Below are positions 1-9,133 of a DNA stretch of 64,000 nt, piece by piece. Positions within the stretch are counted from its first letter, which is position 1, and the number at the start of each line of letters is the position of its first letter. The stretch is from the NCBI RefSeq assembly GCF_013410745.1, contig NZ_JACCFY010000001.1, forward strand, positions 558,001 to 622,000. The letters are read 5' to 3'. This DNA comes from Nesterenkonia xinjiangensis. GTDB taxonomy: Bacteria; Actinomycetota; Actinomycetes; Actinomycetales; Micrococcaceae. The notes under the pieces are model-generated. The model saw nothing but the letters and a program-made list of their open reading frames with translations. It was not told the origin of the DNA and did not search any database. A program made the position numbers and the translations under genes.

Positions 1-3000
1 AGGGGCTGCTGAGCCCACAGCCCCTGCTGCTGAGCGTCCCCGCCGGCCAGGCGAGCGTCGCCCTCCCGCTGCCCGGCGTCGGGGACGGGCCCACGTCCTC
101 CTTCCTCGGGGCCGGACTGGTCGGGCGTCGTATCCGGGCTGAGGACGAGCTCACCTTCGCGGTCCTCCCGGAGGCGGGCGACGCCACCGAGGATCCGGAG
201 CGTCGTTGGGCGGCGACGGCCGTGACCGTGGACCTGTTGCTCGACGACGGCACGCGGCTCAGCGCCCACGGGGTGACCGACCAGTACGGGGCCGCCCTGG
301 ATCCCGAGGCTCAGGCCCGCGCGCGACGCACATGGGTGGACCAGTGGAACCTGCGGACCGTGGCCCTGCGCCCTGCCGCAGGACGGAGCATCGCGCAGGT
401 CCAGGTGCGGGCGGCCGCCCATCCTGAGGCCCACATCCGCTGCTGGATCGACGCAATCGCAATCGGCCCGGGCGCCCCCGTGCCACGGAGCCTGGTCGAC
501 GCCGTGGACATCCGCCGCGGCACCCACTCCAGCGGCGAATTCTCCCGCGGCAACAATGCTCCGCTGGTGTGCGTCCCCCACGGCGGACTGTTCGGCCTGC
601 CCATGACCGACGCCTCCGCCGGAAACTGGCCCTACTCCTATCAGGCACATTCCGCGGTGGACCCTTCCCCGCGCCACGGAGAGCCCCGGGTCCGGCCGCA
701 GCTGCAGGGCTTCGGGACCAGCCATCTCCCGAGCCCCTGGATGGGCGACCGTGGGGTGTTCATCCTGGCTCCCGCGCTGAGCAGCTCTCCCACCTCGGCC
801 CCTGCCGACGAGGCGCGTCGACGTCGGGCGCTGTGGTTCGACCACGCCGAGGAATCCCCACACGCGCACCAGTATCAGGTGAGGCTCGAAGGTGAGGACG
901 ATGCCGGTCGGCGGCGCCGGATCGAGGCCGCGTTGACCGCGACGCACCACGGGATCGGCCTCGCCCTGGACTATGAGGTGCCCGGCAGCCTCTGCCTCGA
1001 CCACCGGGGCCGGATGGAGAACCTCAGCTGGCAGCTCGAGGACGGAGTCCTGCTCCTGGAGGGGACGCTGCATGACCGGGAGGACACTCCGGCCCAGCAC
1101 GTGGCGCTGCGCGTGGAGGGCGTCACGGCGGCGCAGCTGAGCACCGAGGACGTCGCAGCAGGCCTGTGCGGGCACCTCACCGTCGGTGCAGGACACGTGG
1201 AGGCCGTCGTCGGGATGTCCTCTGTCAGTCCGGCCCTGGCCCGCGCCCATCGCGACGGGCTCCCCGACGTGGCGACCATGGGAGCCCGGGCCCGGCAGAG
1301 CTGGAGCGCGGTGCTGGACCGTATGCAGGTTGCGGAGCCCGCACTGCTCGGGGACGTTCCCGCCCAGCGCGACCGGCTCACCACGCTGGCCTCGAGCCTG
1401 TACCGGGTCTGGGCGTATCCGCAGCGATCCGGCGAGCCGGTCGACGGCGGCGGCCTGGTCCACCGGGCGGTGGCGGGAGAGGCACTGCGGATCCCGATCA
1501 CCCCGGACGGGGCCCCCGAGGTGGCCGCAGGAGAGCTGACGGTGACCAACGGATTCTGGGACACCTACCGCACGGAGTGGCCGCTGCTGGCGCTGCTGGA
1601 TCCCGTGCGGACCGGAGAACTGGCTGACGGGCTGCTCGCCCATGCCCGGCACGGCGGGTGGGTGCCCCGATGGAGCGCCCCAGGGCCCTGCGACATGATG
1701 ACCGGCACCTCCAGCGACATCGTCCTGGCCGACCTGCTAGCCCGCCAGGTGCCGGGGGTGAACTGGGAGGAGGCCTATCGGACGGCGGCCCGGCATGCCT
1801 TCACGGCCCCGCCCGACGACAGGGTCGGCCGCAAAGGGCTGCGTCCGGCGATCTTCCGCGGCCATGTGGACACCGCCACCGACGAGGGTCTCTCCTGGAC
1901 CTTGGACAACGCGATCAACGACGCCGGGGCGGCCCTGCTGGCGCGTCACCTGCTGGAGGCCGGCGCCGACCTGCCCGGCCATGACCTGGCCGCCGAGACG
2001 GAGCACCTTGAGCGTCGTGGCCTGGCCTACCAGGACGTCTTCCACCCGGAGCACCGGTTCTTCATCGGTCGGAGGCCCGACGGCGCCTGGCGCGTGGACC
2101 AGGACTTCGACCCCGATGTCTGGGGCCATGACTACACCGAGACGAACGCCTGGGGCACCCGGGTCACGGCACCGCACGACCCGTTGGGACTCGCCGAGCT
2201 GTTCGGCTCAGAGGCCGCACTCGGCGAGGCACTGGATGAGATCCTCGACCGCCCGGAGCTCGCCCGGGAGGAGACCAGCGGCAGCTACGGATTCGTCATC
2301 CACGAGCAGCGCGAGGCTCGGGACTGCCGCCAGGGGATGCTCGCGCTGTCCAACCAGCCGGCCCATCACATGCCGTTCATGCTGATGGCGGCCGGACGTC
2401 ACGACGACGCCCACCGGGTGCTCGGCGACGCGCTGGACCGGCTCTTCGTGGGGTCGGATCTGGGACAGGGGCATCCAGGCGATGAGGACAACGGGGAGAT
2501 GAGCGCCTGGTGGCTGTTCGTCTCGCTGGGCCTGTACCCGCTGGTGCCGGCCAGCGGCGAGTACGTGCTGACACCGCCGCGCTGGCGCAGCATCAGCCTG
2601 CAGATCCCCGGGGCCTCAGCGCCGCTGCGCGTGACCACCGACGGTCCGCTGCCCGGGGCCGGCCCCCGCTTCATCCAGGAGGTCCTGCTGGACGCCGAGC
2701 CGTGGGACCGGATCTCCGTGCCCCATGCCCGGCTGCGCGACGGCGCCCATCTGCACATCTCACTGAGCGACCGGCCGCAGGGTTGGGCCTCTGACACCCG
2801 CCCCGGCGGGCTGAGCGACCGGCTGCGGGCCGCCGGACGCCCGGACACCCCGCTGCGGGATGCGTTGACGGCGGCCCAGGACCCGGCCCATGCACCCCTG
2901 GTGGACGACGTCGGCCAGACCGCCGTGGAGCTGGCGCCGGGAGAGTCTGTGGTGCTGGAGGCGCTGCGCACCGAGGACGGCACCACCGCCCGGAGGACGC

Positions 3001-3245
3001 CGCTCTACACCCTGAGCTCCGCCCGGGCGGAGACGTCGGCGAGCTGGCAGCTGCACGGGATCACCGCGGCCGGCGGCGAGCTCCTCCTGGATGAGCGGAC
3101 CGACGAGCGCTTCGACCAGCCGCGCAGCACGCGCCCGTTCCTCACCCGGGCACCTGTGCCCCCCGGGGTCCCAGACTGGGCAGCCGTCCGGCTGACCGCA
3201 GGCACCGCCCTGGCCCTGGAGCAGGTCGAGCTCTTCCTGGACTGA
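1..3245 (+). CDS. GH92 family alpha-mannosidase, 5' partial
   Basis: Reading frame 3 is open from the left edge (no stop from base 3), so the gene begins outside the window; about 1080 residues are visible. The N-terminal part carries the GH92 beta-sandwich signature (LQGFGTSHLPSPWMGD, equivalent to the family GFSxTHLSG region). The (alpha/alpha)6 catalytic part has NGFWDTYRTEWPLLALLDP and the TSSDIV segment, with GQGHPGDEDNGEMSAWW near the C-terminus. Characterised GH92 enzymes are calcium-dependent exo-alpha-mannosidases, mostly alpha-1,2, acting on N-glycans or fungal mannan. Whether it has a signal peptide cannot be seen. It lies tail-to-tail with the LacI gene (29 bp gap) and close to GH38 and GH5 genes, which supports mannoside breakdown. 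The exact linkage specificity is not determinable here. Confidence 0.88.
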   Translation, partial: GLLSPQPLLLSVPAGQASVALPLPGVGDGPTSSFLGAGLVGRRIRAEDELTFAVLPEAGDATEDPERRWAATAVTVDLLLDDGTRLSAHGVTDQYGAALDPEAQARARRTWVDQWNLRTVALRPAAGRSIAQVQVRAAAHPEAHIRCWIDAIAIGPGAPVPRSLVDAVDIRRGTHSSGEFSRGNNAPLVCVPHGGLFGLPMTDASAGNWPYSYQAHSAVDPSPRHGEPRVRPQLQGFGTSHLPSPWMGDRGVFILAPALSSSPTSAPADEARRRRALWFDHAEESPHAHQYQVRLEGEDDAGRRRRIEAALTATHHGIGLALDYEVPGSLCLDHRGRMENLSWQLEDGVLLLEGTLHDREDTPAQHVALRVEGVTAAQLSTEDVAAGLCGHLTVGAGHVEAVVGMSSVSPALARAHRDGLPDVATMGARARQSWSAVLDRMQVAEPALLGDVPAQRDRLTTLASSLYRVWAYPQRSGEPVDGGGLVHRAVAGEALRIPITPDGAPEVAAGELTVTNGFWDTYRTEWPLLALLDPVRTGELADGLLAHARHGGWVPRWSAPGPCDMMTGTSSDIVLADLLARQVPGVNWEEAYRTAARHAFTAPPDDRVGRKGLRPAIFRGHVDTATDEGLSWTLDNAINDAGAALLARHLLEAGADLPGHDLAAETEHLERRGLAYQDVFHPEHRFFIGRRPDGAWRVDQDFDPDVWGHDYTETNAWGTRVTAPHDPLGLAELFGSEAALGEALDEILDRPELAREETSGSYGFVIHEQREARDCRQGMLALSNQPAHHMPFMLMAAGRHDDAHRVLGDALDRLFVGSDLGQGHPGDEDNGEMSAWWLFVSLGLYPLVPASGEYVLTPPRWRSISLQIPGASAPLRVTTDGPLPGAGPRFIQEVLLDAEPWDRISVPHARLRDGAHLHISLSDRPQGWASDTRPGGLSDRLRAAGRPDTPLRDALTAAQDPAHAPLVDDVGQTAVELAPGESVVLEALRTEDGTTARRTPLYTLSSARAETSASWQLHGITAAGGELLLDERTDERFDQPRSTRPFLTRAPVPPGVPDWAAVRLTAGTALALEQVELFLD

Positions 3246-3274
3246 GCAGCCGCGGCCTGTGCCCGGACCGGGAC

Positions 3275-4303
3275 TCAGCAGGGAGGAGCGGTGCTCGCCC
3301 GAACCTCCAGGGTGGCCTGGGGTCCCGGCTCTTCGCGGGCCGGGCCGCCGGCGACGGCGGCGAGCAGCAGCCTGGCGGCCTGTGCCCCCAGAGCGGTGGT
3401 GTCACGGGAGACGGCCGTGATGGGTGGCCGGACGAGTCGGGCGACGTGCGAGTCGTCGAAGGAGGCCAGGGAGAGGTCTCCGGGCACGGCGACGCCCATC
3501 TCGTGGGCCACGTTGAGCCCGGCGACGGCCATGACGTCGTTGTCATAGACGATGGCGCTGGGCCGCTCCCCCAGGCTGAGCAGGCTGCGGGTGCGTGCAG
3601 CGGCCGAGGCCGCTGAGAAGTCCCCGTCCTCCACGAGGGCCTGCAGCCCTCTGCCCTCGGCGGTTCGCCGCAGCTGAGCTCGGCGGGCCGCCACGTGGTC
3701 GAGCTCAGGATCGCCGCAGACGTAGGCCAGCCGGCGGTGCCCGAGCGCGGCCACATAGTCGAAGAGCATGGTGGCCACGCCGTCGTTGTCCATCCACACG
3801 GCCGAGACCTCCGGCCTCGGGGCGTGGGAGCCGACCACGACGGCGGGCAGCTCCAGCTCCGCCAGGAGCTTCAGCCGAGGATCGTCGGCGTGCGGATCGA
3901 TCACCACGACCCCGTCCACCCGCCGACTGGACCACCAGCTGGAATACGTCTCCAGCTCCTCCTCCTCCGCAGAGACCACACGGACCATCAGTGCGCTGTG
4001 GGAGTCACCGAGCCCGAGCTGCAGACCGGCGATGAGCTGGTTGAAGAAGGCCTCTGTGCCCAGCGCCGCGGGCGGTCGGTCGATCACCAGACCGATCGCC
4101 CCCACGGTGCCGCCGGTCAGCGCCCGGGCCGCTGAGTTGGGACGCCACCCCAGGTCCCGGGCGATGCGCAGGATCCGTTCCCGGGTGGCCTCGCTGACCC
4201 CGGGCCGCCCGTTCAGCGCGAAGGACACCGCACCCTTGGAGACACCGGCCTCTCGGGCGATGTCGGCGATGGTGGTCCGATGTCCGCTCCGTGATGCTGG
4301 CAC
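3275..4303 (-). CDS. LacI-family transcriptional regulator of the mannoside locus
   Basis: The protein has 342 residues from the GTG at 4303, which I prefer because GGAGAGG lies 8 nt upstream; an in-frame ATG at 4348 would add 15 residues without a comparable ribosome site. An N-terminal LacI helix-turn-helix (TIADIAREAGVSKGAVSFAL, residues about 10-30) and hinge (RPNSAARALTGG) precede a periplasmic-binding-protein-like effector domain ending in a polar tail. It is divergent from the sugar ABC operon starting at 4543, so it probably represses that operon and perhaps its own gene. The inducer is likely a mannose-containing oligosaccharide by context only. Each half of the family fold is present and nothing looks broken. 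Confidence 0.9.
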   Translation of the reverse strand: MPASRSGHRTTIADIAREAGVSKGAVSFALNGRPGVSEATRERILRIARDLGWRPNSAARALTGGTVGAIGLVIDRPPAALGTEAFFNQLIAGLQLGLGDSHSALMVRVVSAEEEELETYSSWWSSRRVDGVVVIDPHADDPRLKLLAELELPAVVVGSHAPRPEVSAVWMDNDGVATMLFDYVAALGHRRLAYVCGDPELDHVAARRAQLRRTAEGRGLQALVEDGDFSAASAAARTRSLLSLGERPSAIVYDNDVMAVAGLNVAHEMGVAVPGDLSLASFDDSHVARLVRPPITAVSRDTTALGAQAARLLLAAVAGGPAREEPGPQATLEVRASTAPPC

Positions 4304-4411
4304 TGTGCCGTCCTCTCCGCGTCCTCGACGTGCGCACTTCTGGTCCATCGTCGCCCATACCCATGCGGCCGGGACTGACAGTCCCTGATGATCTCGTCAT
4401 ACTCGAGGGCC

Positions 4412-4453
4412 TTGACTCTACCGGTTTAGATCACCATTATAGGGGACTACCGG
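4412..4453 (+). promoter_or_regulatory. Promoter of the sugar ABC/mannosidase operon with candidate LacI operator
   Basis: TTGACT (4412-4417), a 17-nt spacer and CATTAT (4435-4440) make a good sigma70-type promoter about 100 bp before the binding-protein start. An ACCGGT core with partly symmetric flanks (GACTCTACCGGTTTAGATC) lies inside the spacer, where a LacI-type repressor would block RNA polymerase. CTACCGG recurs 29 bp downstream at 4447-4453. The CG-centred core fits LacI-family operators, but the outer symmetry is imperfect. Confidence 0.5.
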
Positions 4454-4542
4454 CATCATCGTGAGCCAAGTCACGAAGAATTGCTGAACAGTTTTATCAC
4501 TCGTATCCGCGTCCGTCGCAGGACGCCGAGGAGGAACGGACC

Positions 4543-5859
4543 ATGACCCCCAGAGCCCCGCACCACCCAGGTCTCCCTCGCCCGCACGCCGGCCGCACCG
4601 GCCCTCGGGCCGCCCTGGGCGTCGTCGCCCTCTCCGGGCTGGCCCTGACCGCCTGCGGCGGAGGCGACGATGCCTCCGCCGAAGCCCAGGACGGCGAGAT
4701 CACCGGCTCGGTGACTCTGCAGACCTGGGCGCTCACCCCGAGCTACACCGACTATCTCGACGACGTCATCGAGGCCTTCGAGGAGGCGCACCCCGGCACC
4801 GAGGTCACCCTGCTCGACCAGCCAGGTGACGGCTACTCCGACCAGGTGCTCACCCAGGCGGCCGCCGGAGAGCTTCCGGACGTGGTCAACCTGCCGCCGG
4901 ACTTCGCCCTGCCGCTGGCCCAGGAGGGCATGCTCCTCGATGTGGCGGCCGCCGATGAGACCCTCCGCGACACCTATGTGGAGGGCGGCATCCAGGCCTA
5001 CGAGTTCGAGGGCCTCGAGGGCGTCTACGGCTACCCCTGGTACCTGAACACGGACATCAACTACTGGAACATCGACAAGCTCGAGAGCTGCGGGCTCGAT
5101 CCTGAGAACCCGCCCGCGGACCTGGATGAGCTCTTCGAGCAGGCCGCCGTCATGCATGACGAGTGCGACGGCGAGGAGCACCTGATCAGCGCCCGGCCAG
5201 GACTGGGCACCTTCACCCTGGCCGGCATCGAGATCCTCGACGACGCGGGCGACGAGTTCGTCTTCGCCGTCCCGGAGGCCGTCGAGATCCTGGACCGGTA
5301 CCGTGATGCCTACGCCGAGGGCCACATGCCCAGCCAGGTCCTCAACGACGACTACCTCGGCAACGCCACGATGTTCACCGAGGGTCAGGTCGCTTGGACC
5401 ACCGGCGGCGGCACCGCCATGGGCGACTTCATCACCAACAACCCCTCCCTGGAAGGCAACGTGGCGGTGAGCCCCGCGCTGGACACCCCGCCGCTCTACG
5501 TGCAGGGGTTCTCCGTGGCCGCCGACTCGGACAACCCGGCCACCGCCCTGGCGCTGGCCCAGTGGTTCACCAATGCGGAGAACCAGGAGGCCTTCGCCGC
5601 GGAGGTGAACATCTTCCCCTCCACCATCGCCTCCGAGGACAGCGAGGAGCTCGCCGAATCCGACGGCACACCGGAGGACGACGCCCGGGTCCTGGCCTTC
5701 GAGTCGATCTCCCAAGCTGAAGTGGTCCAGCCCTTCGCCATCAACGAGGCGATGACGGACTACTTCAACCAGCAACTCAGCCTGGCCATCAGCGGGGACA
5801 TCACCAGCGAGGAAGCCCTGGAGACCGCCCAAGAACGCATGAACCAGCTGCTCGACTGA
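4543..5859 (+). CDS. Sugar ABC transporter substrate-binding lipoprotein (CUT1)
   Basis: This 438-residue extracellular solute-binding protein family 1 member captures an oligosaccharide at the outer face of the membrane. A basic N-terminus, a hydrophobic stretch and the lipobox LTAC (Cys38) show it is a lipoprotein. The start is fixed by GAGGAGGAA upstream of ATG. The SBP1 fold is recognisable from LQTWALTPSYTDYLDDVIEAF and from the hinge region. It opens the operon SBP-permease-permease, with 17 bp to the first permease, and genes for GH5 and GH38 follow. The mature protein is very acidic, as in salt-tolerant organisms. The ligand is inferred as a mannose-rich glycan from the neighbouring hydrolases only. 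Confidence 0.9.
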   Translation: MTPRAPHHPGLPRPHAGRTGPRAALGVVALSGLALTACGGGDDASAEAQDGEITGSVTLQTWALTPSYTDYLDDVIEAFEEAHPGTEVTLLDQPGDGYSDQVLTQAAAGELPDVVNLPPDFALPLAQEGMLLDVAAADETLRDTYVEGGIQAYEFEGLEGVYGYPWYLNTDINYWNIDKLESCGLDPENPPADLDELFEQAAVMHDECDGEEHLISARPGLGTFTLAGIEILDDAGDEFVFAVPEAVEILDRYRDAYAEGHMPSQVLNDDYLGNATMFTEGQVAWTTGGGTAMGDFITNNPSLEGNVAVSPALDTPPLYVQGFSVAADSDNPATALALAQWFTNAENQEAFAAEVNIFPSTIASEDSEELAESDGTPEDDARVLAFESISQAEVVQPFAINEAMTDYFNQQLSLAISGDITSEEALETAQERMNQLLD

Positions 5860-5876
5860 GACGTGAGGACATCCCT

Positions 5877-6812
5877 GTGACTCTGGCCACACGCTCCGGC
5901 CCCCAGTCCGTGAAGCTCAGAAACGCCCGCAGCACCCAGGTGCCGACCAACGGCCCCGTCGTGCCCTGGGTGCTGCTGGCTCCGGCGATCCTGTTCCTCG
6001 CCGTCTTCACGGTCTGGCCCTCCCTCAACACCATCCGGGTCGCCTTCACCGACACCACCCCGCTGGGAGGCGGCGACTACATCGGATTCGACAACTTCGC
6101 CGCCATGGCGCAGGACCCCCAGGTGGTCAACGCGCTGCTCAACAGCGTCGTGTTCATGATCGTCTGCCTTCCGCTGCTGATCATCCTCCCTCTGCTGATC
6201 GCCATGCTGGTGCTCAAGGCGCTGCCGGGCATCGCCTTCTTCCGGATCGCCTACTACACCCCGGTGATCGCCTCGGCCGTCGTGGTCGGCCTGGTCTGGC
6301 AGTGGATGCTCAACGATCGTGGCCTGATCAACAACCTGGCGCTGCAGCTCGGCGTCCTCCAGACTCCGATGCCGTTCCTCACCGAACGCTGGCTGCTCAT
6401 CTTCAGCGCCATCGCGCTGACGGTGTGGCAGGGCCTGGGCTACTACATGATCATCTACATGGCCGCCCTGGGGAACGTGGACCGCAACCTCTATGAGGCG
6501 GCCGCCGTGGACGGAGCGGGCGCCATCCGCCGCTTCATCTCCGTGACCATTCCCGGGGTCCGGCGGACCATGACCCTGATCGGCATCCTGGTCTCCGTCT
6601 CGGCCCTGCGCGTCTTCTCCGAGATCTATGTGCTCTCGGGAGGAACCGGAGGGCCGGGCGGGCAGGCCATGACCCTGGTGATGCTCATCCAGCAATACTC
6701 CCGGGGCTTCTTCGGAGACCTGGGCTATGCCGCCACGCTGAGCATCCTGCTGTTCCTGGTCACCCTGGTCCCGCTGATCGTGCTGGCCAGACTCAACAAG
6801 GGAGACGACTGA
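5877..6812 (+). CDS. Sugar ABC transporter permease, MalF/UgpA type
   Basis: The protein has 311 residues from a GTG start. It has six predicted membrane segments beginning near residue 28 (VPWVLLAPAILFLAVFTVWP) and the cytoplasmic EAA loop (EAAAVDGAGAIRRF...TIPG), which docks the ATPase. It forms the translocation pore together with the next gene. The stop TGA overlaps the ATG of the next permease (TGATG), so translation is coupled. No ATPase gene is in the locus; actinobacterial CUT1 systems usually share a distant MsiK-like ATPase, so absence here is expected rather than a defect. Confidence 0.92.
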   Translation: MTLATRSGPQSVKLRNARSTQVPTNGPVVPWVLLAPAILFLAVFTVWPSLNTIRVAFTDTTPLGGGDYIGFDNFAAMAQDPQVVNALLNSVVFMIVCLPLLIILPLLIAMLVLKALPGIAFFRIAYYTPVIASAVVVGLVWQWMLNDRGLINNLALQLGVLQTPMPFLTERWLLIFSAIALTVWQGLGYYMIIYMAALGNVDRNLYEAAAVDGAGAIRRFISVTIPGVRRTMTLIGILVSVSALRVFSEIYVLSGGTGGPGGQAMTLVMLIQQYSRGFFGDLGYAATLSILLFLVTLVPLIVLARLNKGDD

Positions 6813-7753
6813 TGTCCACCACCGTCAGCACGGTCACGGAGCCCGTCGCGCCCGAAGGGCCGACCCGCCGTCCAGACCGCCCGGCCCGGCGCCGTCGGCC
6901 GCGCAGACGAAGCGGCCGCGGCTTCGGCACCCTCTCCCCCAGCGGCATCGCCCTGCGCTATGCCCTGCTGCTGTTCGTCCTGGTGATCACGATCGGGCCC
7001 TTCCTCTGGCAGTTCTCCACCTCGTTGCGCGGCCCCGGGGAGGACGTCTACTCCCGAGAGATCTCCTTCATCCCTCAGGAACCGACCCTGGACAACTATC
7101 TGCGGGTCACCGACGCCATCCCGGTGTTCGGATTCATCATGAACTCGGTGATCGTGGCGGCCCTGGCCGTCGGAGGCAACGTCCTCTTCGCCACGCTGGC
7201 CGGCTTCGCCCTGGCCCGTCTGCGCTTCAAGGGGCGGGTGGTCCTCATCGGCGCGCTGCTGGGCACCCTGGTGCTGCCCGGGGAGGCCACGATCATCGCG
7301 CAGTATCTGACCATCCGCGGCATGGGGCTCTCCGACACTCTGCTCGGCGTCGCCCTGCCCGGCATGGTGGCCGTGCTCAACGTCCTGCTGATGTACAACG
7401 CCTTCCGTCAGATCCCTCCGGAGATCGATCTCGCCGCCGTCGTCGACGGGGCCGGGGTCTGGCGCCGGCTCTGGAACGTGGCGCTGCCCTCGGCCAAAGG
7501 GACCATCGCGGTGGTCGCGATCTTCTCCTTCATCGGCGCCTGGAACGACTTCCTCTGGCCGCTGATCGCGCTGACCACCCCGAGCAACTACACCCTCACC
7601 GTCGGCCTGCAGTTCCTCGCCGGCACTTTCGTCAATGACCAGCGACTCATCGCCGCCGGAGCGATGATCGCCTTCATCCCGATCGCGATCGTCTTCGCGG
7701 TGCTGCAGCGTTACTTCTTCCGCGGCATCGAGGAAGGCGGGGTCAAGGGCTGA
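6812..7753 (+). CDS. Sugar ABC transporter permease, MalG/UgpE type
   Basis: This is the second membrane subunit of the importer, 313 residues. A long basic, Arg- and Pro-rich cytoplasmic leader (residues about 15-45, RRRRPRRRSGRG) comes before the first membrane helix. The EAA loop reads DLAAVVDGAGVWRRL...ALPSAKG near residue 210. It starts one base inside the stop of the preceding permease. It is the only permease pair in the window although two sugar-binding proteins are present (the other at 12256-13566), so the two binding proteins may share this pore; that is inference. The family assignment is firm and the substrate is not. Confidence 0.92.
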   Translation: MSTTVSTVTEPVAPEGPTRRPDRPARRRRPRRRSGRGFGTLSPSGIALRYALLLFVLVITIGPFLWQFSTSLRGPGEDVYSREISFIPQEPTLDNYLRVTDAIPVFGFIMNSVIVAALAVGGNVLFATLAGFALARLRFKGRVVLIGALLGTLVLPGEATIIAQYLTIRGMGLSDTLLGVALPGMVAVLNVLLMYNAFRQIPPEIDLAAVVDGAGVWRRLWNVALPSAKGTIAVVAIFSFIGAWNDFLWPLIALTTPSNYTLTVGLQFLAGTFVNDQRLIAAGAMIAFIPIAIVFAVLQRYFFRGIEEGGVKG

Positions 7754-7805
7754 AGCCCGCCCTCCTCAGTCCCACACGATCCACCAGTTCAGCAAAGGAC
7801 CCCGC

Positions 7806-7865
7806 ATGACCTGTTCCTGTCCCACCCCTGCCCCTGCCCCTTCGCCGATCGGTACGGTGCGCTGA
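7806..7865 (+). CDS. Possible 19-residue leader ORF coupled to the GH5 gene
   Basis: An ATG at 7806 with AAAGGA 6 nt upstream begins a 19-codon ORF, MTCSCPTPAPAPSPIGTVR, whose TGA overlaps the ATG of the GH5 gene (TGATG). The GH5 gene itself has no convincing ribosome site, so translation of this short ORF could deliver ribosomes to it. The peptide is Pro/Ala rich, which could slow ribosomes. It fills most of the 111-bp gap after the permease. It was judged from sequence only; it may be chance. Confidence 0.4.
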   Translation: MTCSCPTPAPAPSPIGTVR

Positions 7866-9130
7866 TGCGGTTCGGGCTCAATCACACACCGCGGCGCGGC
7901 TGGTTCCACGCCTGGCAGGACCTCGACCTCGCCGACGTCGCCGACGACATGTCCGCCATCGCCTCCCTCGGTGCAGACCATGTGCGGATCTTTCCGCTCT
8001 GGCCCCTGATCCAGCCCAACCGGGGACTCATCCGCGAGCGCGGACTGGCCGACGTCGTCGAGGTGGTCCGGGTGGCTCACGAGCATGGGCTCGACGTCGT
8101 CGTCGATGCGCTCCAGGGGCACCTCTCGAGCTTCGACTTCCTGCCGGCCTGGCTGGGCACCTGGCATCGTCGGAACATGTTCACCGACCCGGAGGTGGTC
8201 AGCTCCACCGCCGAGTACGTCCGGCGGCTCACGGCCGCGGTGGCGCGGGAGCCGAACCTGATGGGCATCACCCTGGGCAACGAGATCAACCAGTTCGCCG
8301 CCGCCCCGCATCCGGACCCGCACCCGGTGGACGCGGCCGGCGGCACCGCGTGGTTGGAGACCATGCTCGGCGCCGCCCGCGCCGAGACCGACGCCCTGGT
8401 GACCCATTCGATGTACGACGCCGGCTGGTACGACTCCACGCAGCCCTTCGGTCCCGCCCACGCCGCCGAGCTGGGCGACGCGACGATCACCCACTCCTGG
8501 GTCTTCAACGGCGCCGCCCAGCTCGCAGGAGGGCTCGCCGAGGAGTCGGTCAGCCACGCGGAGTACCTGACCCGCCTGGCCCAGGCCTGGCACCCACCCG
8601 GCTCGGCCCGGCCGATATGGCTCCAGGAAGCGGGAGCTCCGACCACCGTGATGGATCCGGCCGAGGCACCCGAGTTCATCCGCCGCAGCATGCGCCGGGT
8701 CGCGCAGGTCCCGCACCTGCTGGGGATCACCTGGTGGTGCAGCCATGACGTCTCCCGGGACCTGCTGGACTTCCCCGAGGTGGAGCACGACCTGGGGCTG
8801 ATCGACGTCTCCGGCCGGATCAAGCCCACCGGGGAGGCCTTCGCCGAGACGGTGGCCGAGCTGCGCGCCGAGCCTCCTGCCGGCACCGCGGCGCAGGCGC
8901 CCGCGGTGATCATCGACGACCTCGGCCGGGATCCCCGCGACGAGCTCGGCCCAGGCGGTGCCGTGCATCGGGCCTGGCTGGACGCCCGTGACGGGCATGT
9001 TGGCACTGCGCTGACGCTGCGCTCCCAGTCCCAGGATCAGGACCCGACCCAGGACCAGACCCGCGGATCCCTGTCCGCTCACCACCACTCAGACCTTCCG
9101 ACCCCTGCCCCCACCCCCCAGAGGAGCTGA
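7865..9130 (+). CDS. GH5 (subfamily 18-like) beta-mannosidase
   Basis: This 421-residue TIM-barrel glycosidase has no signal peptide, so it is cytoplasmic. The GH5 acid/base lies in TLGNEIN (Glu140) and the nucleophile in WLQEAG (Glu255). The N-terminal text (MRFGLNHTPRRGWFHAW, RIFPLWPLIQPN, LQGHLSSFDFLPAW) matches actinobacterial GH5_18 enzymes as I know them; characterised members cleave Man-beta-1,4-GlcNAc, the core linkage of N-glycans. It is coupled to a short upstream ORF and followed after 3 bp by the GH38 gene. Residues from about 345 on are low-complexity (QSQDQDPTQDQT) and may be dispensable. Subfamily placement is from pattern memory, not a search. Confidence 0.8.
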   Translation: MRFGLNHTPRRGWFHAWQDLDLADVADDMSAIASLGADHVRIFPLWPLIQPNRGLIRERGLADVVEVVRVAHEHGLDVVVDALQGHLSSFDFLPAWLGTWHRRNMFTDPEVVSSTAEYVRRLTAAVAREPNLMGITLGNEINQFAAAPHPDPHPVDAAGGTAWLETMLGAARAETDALVTHSMYDAGWYDSTQPFGPAHAAELGDATITHSWVFNGAAQLAGGLAEESVSHAEYLTRLAQAWHPPGSARPIWLQEAGAPTTVMDPAEAPEFIRRSMRRVAQVPHLLGITWWCSHDVSRDLLDFPEVEHDLGLIDVSGRIKPTGEAFAETVAELRAEPPAGTAAQAPAVIIDDLGRDPRDELGPGGAVHRAWLDARDGHVGTALTLRSQSQDQDPTQDQTRGSLSAHHHSDLPTPAPTPQRS

Positions 9131-9133
9131 CCT

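Noticed and set aside
4471-5892. 473-residue open frame on the minus strand opposite the binding-protein gene
   Set aside because: It is the reverse-strand shadow of an obvious lipoprotein gene; high-GC codon bias opens such frames, and its translation (His/Gly/Asp/Val rich) has no domain.
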